From Acidobacteriota bacterium (GTDB lineage: Bacteria; Acidobacteriota; UBA6911; JACQSX01), in the NCBI GenBank assembly GCA_016199665.1, contig JACQGG010000159.1, positions 1 to 8,582 of the forward strand: a DNA stretch of 8,582 nt. The letters run 5' to 3'. Under the pieces are notes generated by a model. The model did not search any database and was not told the origin of the DNA. It was given only the letters and a program-made list of their open reading frames with translations. Positions 5,827 to 8,582 of the stretch are shown here, piece by piece (position 1 is the first letter of the stretch; every line of letters begins with the position of its first letter). The translations under genes and the position numbers were made by a program.

Positions 5827-5876
5827 GCGTTGGTCATCAAAAATCTATTCCGATCCCGGGTCATTCCATTTCCGTC

Positions 5877-6314
5877 TCAAACCCTGCGCCGCTTCGGGGG
5901 CCGGCAGCCGTTGTGGGGGATCGGAGTGACATCCCGTATGGAACGAACCTCAACACCGGCGGCCTGCAGCGCGCGAATTGCCGACTCTCGTCCCGAGCCC
6001 GGTCCCTTGACCAGCACATCCACATACTTCATGCCAAAGTTTTCTCGCGCCGAATTGGCAGCCACCTGCGCGGCCTGCTGCGCCGCAAACGGAGTGCCCT
6101 TGCGAGAACCACGAAAGCCCATGGCGCCGGAACTGGAAGAGACCACAAGGTTCCCTTCCTGATCGGTGATGGTCACCATCGTGTTATTGAAAGTCGCCCG
6201 GATGTGGACCACTCCGTGGGGAACAATGCGACGTTCCTTTTTCTTGCCCGCCCGCTTCTTGCCTACCGGCTTCTTGCCGGTTCCGGCAGCGGGAGCTTCT
6301 GGATCTTTTGCCAT
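5877..6314 (-). CDS. rpsK: 30S ribosomal protein uS11
   Basis: uS11 lies on the platform of the small subunit near the E site and mRNA exit. The conserved core begins near residue 29 (RIVPHGVVHIRATFNNTMVTITD) and ends with the family signature TPIPHNGCRPPKRRRV (130-145). At 145 residues it is longer than the usual length near 129 because of a 28-residue Ala/Lys/Gly-rich N-terminal extension, probably disordered and RNA-contacting. ATG 6314 is preceded by GGGAGAG and lies 15 bases after rpsM. Confidence 0.98.
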   Translation of the reverse strand: MAKDPEAPAAGTGKKPVGKKRAGKKKERRIVPHGVVHIRATFNNTMVTITDQEGNLVVSSSSGAMGFRGSRKGTPFAAQQAAQVAANSARENFGMKYVDVLVKGPGSGRESAIRALQAAGVEVRSIRDVTPIPHNGCRPPKRRRV

Positions 6315-6329
6315 GGAATGTCTCTCCCT

Positions 6330-6698
6330 CTATTTCTTCCTGATCCCGCCCATCTTTCGCGGGCCCTTGCGTGTGCGGGCGTTGGTATGCGTTCGCTGCC
6401 CTCGGACCGGAAGGCCCTTGCGATGCCGCAACCCGCGATAACAGCCGATGTCCATCAGCCGCTTGATGTTGAGCTGTACTTCCTTGCGCAGATCGCCCTC
6501 GACGCGCCCCTGGTCCTGAATCACCTGGCGAATGCGCGCCAATTCTTCTTCGGTCAGCTCCCGAACCTTCCGGTCCAGCTCCACGCTGGCGACTTTCAAA
6601 ATCTGGGTGGAGCGCGACCGGCCGATGCCGAAGATGTAGGTCAACCCGATTTGAATCCTTTTGCTCTCAGGGAGATTTACTCCCGCGATTCTGGCCAT
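6330..6698 (-). CDS. rpsM: 30S ribosomal protein uS13
   Basis: uS13 sits in the head of the small subunit and contacts the large subunit and the P-site tRNA. The 122 residues match the family: MARIAGVNLPESKRI at the N-terminus, a helix-two-turn-helix region (about 14-60), RGLRHRKGLPVRGQRTHTNA (88-107) and a basic C-terminal tail (RTRKGPRKMGGIRKK). AGGAG stands about five bases before ATG 6698 and overlaps the rpmJ stop, so the two genes are tightly coupled (8 bases apart). Confidence 0.98.
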   Translation of the reverse strand: MARIAGVNLPESKRIQIGLTYIFGIGRSRSTQILKVASVELDRKVRELTEEELARIRQVIQDQGRVEGDLRKEVQLNIKRLMDIGCYRGLRHRKGLPVRGQRTHTNARTRKGPRKMGGIRKK

Positions 6699-6706
6699 GA
6701 TAACTC

Positions 6707-6820
6707 CTACCCTTGCCGCTGCTTATGCTTTGGATTGCTGCAGACGACCCGGACCACGCCGCGGCGACGGATCACTTTGCACTTGTCACAAATTCTTTTT
6801 ACAGATGCGCGAACTTTCAT
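6707..6820 (-). CDS. rpmJ: 50S ribosomal protein bL36 (zinc-ribbon form)
   Basis: bL36 is a 37-residue protein, here MKVRASVKRICDKCKV at the start and NPKHKQRQG at the end. It is a zinc-ribbon protein that joins 23S rRNA segments late in assembly. Cys11, Cys14, Cys27 and His32 form the canonical CxxC...C....H zinc site, so this is the C+ paralogue. The gene lies at its usual place between infA and rpsM. No Shine-Dalgarno stands at normal distance; the nearest GGAAGG is 14 bases before ATG 6820. Confidence 0.97.
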   Translation of the reverse strand: MKVRASVKRICDKCKVIRRRGVVRVVCSNPKHKQRQG

Positions 6821-6934
6821 ATTTTCAGTTTCAGCCTTCCGGTTTCTGGGGCTCGAACCCCACCTGTACTCTTCCCCCTTCTCTCTGACTTGTACTCGTC
6901 CCCTCTAACTTGCCCTCTTGCCCCTTGCCCCCTG
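6821..6934. other. Purine/pyrimidine-asymmetric infA-rpmJ spacer
   Basis: The spacer is 114 bases long, unusual in this tightly packed operon. From about 6858 to 6930 the plus strand is almost all pyrimidine, and the minus strand (mRNA sense) is G/A-rich. ACTTGTAC occurs at 6888-6895 and 6937-6944, and related ACTTGCC and CTTGCCCC pieces lie between. TGGGG (6847-6851) and CCCCA (6858-6862) form a 5-bp hairpin. No ORF or known RNA is recognised. Confidence 0.6.
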
Positions 6935-7153
6935 TTACTTGTACCGGTAGATGATCCTTCCCCGCGTCAGGTCGTAGGGCGAAAGCTCCACCAGAATCTT
7001 GTCGCCCGGCAGAATGCGGATGAAGTTTTTCCGCATTTTCCCCGAAATGTGGGCCAACACCTGATGTTTGTTCTCCAGTTCCACCCTGAACATGGCGTTG
7101 GGAAGAGTTTCAATGACAGTGCCAACGACTTCAATCGCCTCCTCCTTGGCCAT
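6935..7153 (-). CDS. infA: Translation initiation factor IF-1
   Basis: IF1 occupies the A site of the 30S subunit during initiation and aids IF2 and IF3. It is a single S1/OB-fold protein; MAKEEAIEVVGTVIETLPNAM through DLTRGRIIYRYK covers the whole family. I chose ATG 7153, giving the standard 72 residues, with GGAAG upstream and a start 2 bases after the map stop. An in-frame ATG at 7180 would add nine acidic residues (MDPESEELN) inside map and lacks family support. Confidence 0.97.
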   Translation of the reverse strand: MAKEEAIEVVGTVIETLPNAMFRVELENKHQVLAHISGKMRKNFIRILPGDKILVELSPYDLTRGRIIYRYK

Positions 7154-7155
7154 GT

Positions 7156-7905
7156 TCAATTCTTCCGACTCAGGATCCACGGGCCCTCGGCAGTTACGGC
7201 CACGGAATGCTCAAAATGCGCAGAGTAGCCGCCATCCACCGTCACTGCCGTCCAGCCGTCGGCCAGAGTTCGGGCTGCCGGACTTCCCGTGTTGACCATC
7301 GGCTCGATCGCCAGCACCATTCCTTCCACCAGCTTGGGGCCGCGTCCCGGCGGTCCGAAGTTGGGCACCTGTGGCTCTTCGTGCAACTGCCGTCCGATGC
7401 CGTGTCCCACAAACTCGCGCACCAGCGAGAAGCCGTGGGACTCGACGTGCGTCTGCACGGCGGCGGAGATGTCGGAAACGCGATTTCCCACCAGCACCTG
7501 TTCGATGCCCCGATAGAGCGCCTCCTCGGTCACGCGCAACAGCTCCCGGAGGTTGTCGCTGATCTCTCCTACCGGAACGGTGACGGCAGAGTCCCCGAAA
7601 TATCCGTCGCAACAGACGCCGCAGTCGATACTGAGAATGTCTCCCGCGTTCAACCGATAGTTGCCCGGAATTCCATGCACAATCTGATCATTGATCGAGG
7701 TGCACAACGTGGCGGGAAATCCGTTATATCCCTTGAAGGCCGGCTTCGCTCCCGCCTTCACAATCATTTCTTCCGCAACCGCATCCAGGTCGCGGGTTTT
7801 CACGCCTACCGCCACCATCCTCTGAACTTCCTCCAACACCTCCGCCACGATCAGCGAACTACGCCGCATCTTCTTCAACTCTTCCAGCGTCTTGCAGGTA
7901 ATCAT
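7156..7905 (-). CDS. map: Methionine aminopeptidase, type I
   Basis: This enzyme removes the initiator methionine from nascent proteins with small second residues. It has 249 residues, the compact type Ia form without an N-terminal extension. The pita-bread metal ligands are all present: Asp94, Asp105, His168, Glu201 and Glu232, with substrate-pocket His77 and His175 (motifs NDQIVHGIP, IDCG, GHGIG, HEEP, AIEPM, EHSVAVT). Its ATG overlaps the adk stop as ATGA with no clear Shine-Dalgarno, so translation is probably coupled. Adjacent infA begins 2 bases after its stop. Confidence 0.98.
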   Translation of the reverse strand: MITCKTLEELKKMRRSSLIVAEVLEEVQRMVAVGVKTRDLDAVAEEMIVKAGAKPAFKGYNGFPATLCTSINDQIVHGIPGNYRLNAGDILSIDCGVCCDGYFGDSAVTVPVGEISDNLRELLRVTEEALYRGIEQVLVGNRVSDISAAVQTHVESHGFSLVREFVGHGIGRQLHEEPQVPNFGPPGRGPKLVEGMVLAIEPMVNTGSPAARTLADGWTAVTVDGGYSAHFEHSVAVTAEGPWILSRKN

Positions 7906-8546
7906 GCGCGGTCGACAATGCTTCGCACATCTTCAAAGACTTCTTCCGCCGTTCTGTCGCCCGCGATCTGGTGAAAACCCTTCAGGGGATGGAAGAAGCC
8001 GATCAGCGGCGCCGTCGCTTTGTGATAAACGCTCAAACGCTGCCGTACCACGTCTTCCCGGTCATCCGACCGCTGAATCAGAGGAGACCCGTCCTGGTCG
8101 CACTGGTCCCCGGCGGCGGAAGGGTGTGTCTGCAAATGGAAAATGTGCCCCTGCGCCTGGCACGTGCGCCTTCCCGAAAGCCGGCGTACCAGATCCTCGT
8201 CCTCCAGATGAATATTCAGGGCGATCAGCGCGTTTCCGTTCACTAACTCCTGCAGGACCTCCGCCTGCCGGATGGTTCTCGGGTACCCGTCCAGGATATA
8301 GCCGTCGCGGGCGTCTGCCCGCAAAACCCGCTCCCGAACAATGCCATCGACGATTTCGTCGGACACAAGCTGACCCGCATCCATAATAGCCCTGGCCTGC
8401 CTGCCCAGTTCAGTGCCCTGCGCGACCGCTTCCCGCAGCATGTCTCCGGTGGAAATGTGCGGCACCCGCAAATAAGCGGCCAGCCGCTTTGCCTGCGTCC
8501 CCTTTCCGGATCCCGGCGGACCGAGCAGGATAATCACCTTGCCCAT
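7902..8546 (-). CDS. adk: Adenylate kinase
   Basis: Adenylate kinase interconverts ATP + AMP and 2 ADP in the cytosol. The 214 residues are the usual long-form length. The P-loop GPPGSGKGT spans 9-17, the AMP site includes ISTGDMLRE (31-39) and LDGYPRT (85-91), and Arg127 lies in GRRT. The LID domain (about 123-160) is of the zinc-binding type but incomplete: Cys129, Gln132, Cys149 and Asp152, where Gram-positive enzymes have Cys, Cys, Cys and Asp. The closing motif RSDDREDVVRQRL (159-171) is normal. ATG 8546 follows an AAGGGG-like site three bases away. The gene lies in the expected place after secY, which is not in the window. Confidence 0.98.
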   Translation of the reverse strand: MGKVIILLGPPGSGKGTQAKRLAAYLRVPHISTGDMLREAVAQGTELGRQARAIMDAGQLVSDEIVDGIVRERVLRADARDGYILDGYPRTIRQAEVLQELVNGNALIALNIHLEDEDLVRRLSGRRTCQAQGHIFHLQTHPSAAGDQCDQDGSPLIQRSDDREDVVRQRLSVYHKATAPLIGFFHPLKGFHQIAGDRTAEEVFEDVRSIVDRA

Positions 8547-8582
8547 TATCCCCTTCGCCCCCGAATCCGACCTTTTTTCAGG
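8547..8582 (-). other. adk leader at the window edge
   Basis: These 36 bases precede adk. On the minus strand they read CCTGAAAAAAGG at the far end, so a TGA at 8578-8580 could be the stop of the preceding gene (secY in most bacteria). Too little is visible to confirm this. Confidence 0.3.

Noticed and set aside
6841..6866. GGGGTTCGAGCCCC on the minus strand resembling a tRNA T-arm
   Set aside because: The loop has six bases instead of seven, and no acceptor, D or anticodon arms surround it.
7154..7180. Earlier infA start at ATG 7180
   Set aside because: It adds nine non-conserved residues within map; the 72-residue form from 7153 matches IF1 and has its own upstream GGAAG.

Overview
The window is the distal end of a bacterial ribosomal-protein/alpha operon followed by accessory sequence, with every supported gene on the minus strand (transcription runs from high to low coordinates). 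In transcription order the genes are adk, map, infA, rpmJ, rpsM, rpsK, rpsD, rpoA, rplQ, then a small outer-membrane beta-barrel protein gene, then a large radical SAM enzyme gene. The outer-membrane protein implies a diderm bacterium. The gene order (adk-map between the secY side and infA, rpsD between rpsK and rpoA), moderately high GC and the kind of radical SAM enzyme present all fit an acidobacterium-like organism. That phylum assignment is inference from style and context, not proven by the window.

Region by region (high to low coordinates): 8547-8582 is the leader of adk and probably carries the stop of the preceding gene. 7902-8546 adk and 7156-7905 map overlap by four bases. infA follows map after 2 bases. 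A 114-base, strongly purine/pyrimidine-asymmetric spacer separates infA from rpmJ, a 37-codon gene. rpsM, rpsK and rpsD follow; rpsD uses a TTG start behind a perfect Shine-Dalgarno. A structured 125-base spacer precedes rpoA, and rplQ follows rpoA after 2 bases. Together these genes supply the initiation factor IF1, three small-subunit proteins (uS13, uS11, uS4), two large-subunit proteins (bL36, bL17), the RNA polymerase alpha subunit, adenylate kinase and the enzyme that trims initiator methionine.

After rplQ (below 3580) the character changes. A patch of short repeats (3296-3480) sits at the 5' end of the beta-barrel gene, where the hydrophobic core of the signal peptide is encoded twice by an exact 38-bp direct repeat. 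The gap between that gene and the radical SAM gene (2352-2845) has three successive GC-rich hairpins, an inverted repeat and a weak promoter candidate. The radical SAM gene (261-2351) encodes a 696-residue COG1964-type protein with an N-terminal Cys/CPxHG module, a CxxxCxxC radical SAM site and further Cys clusters. This is the family that contains the archaeal tetraether lipid synthase (Tes) and the bacterial membrane-spanning-lipid synthase (Mss), so this gene is the most interesting object in the window. Beyond it is a terminator-like hairpin and a 165-base array of 10/17-bp tandem repeats that runs off the window edge.
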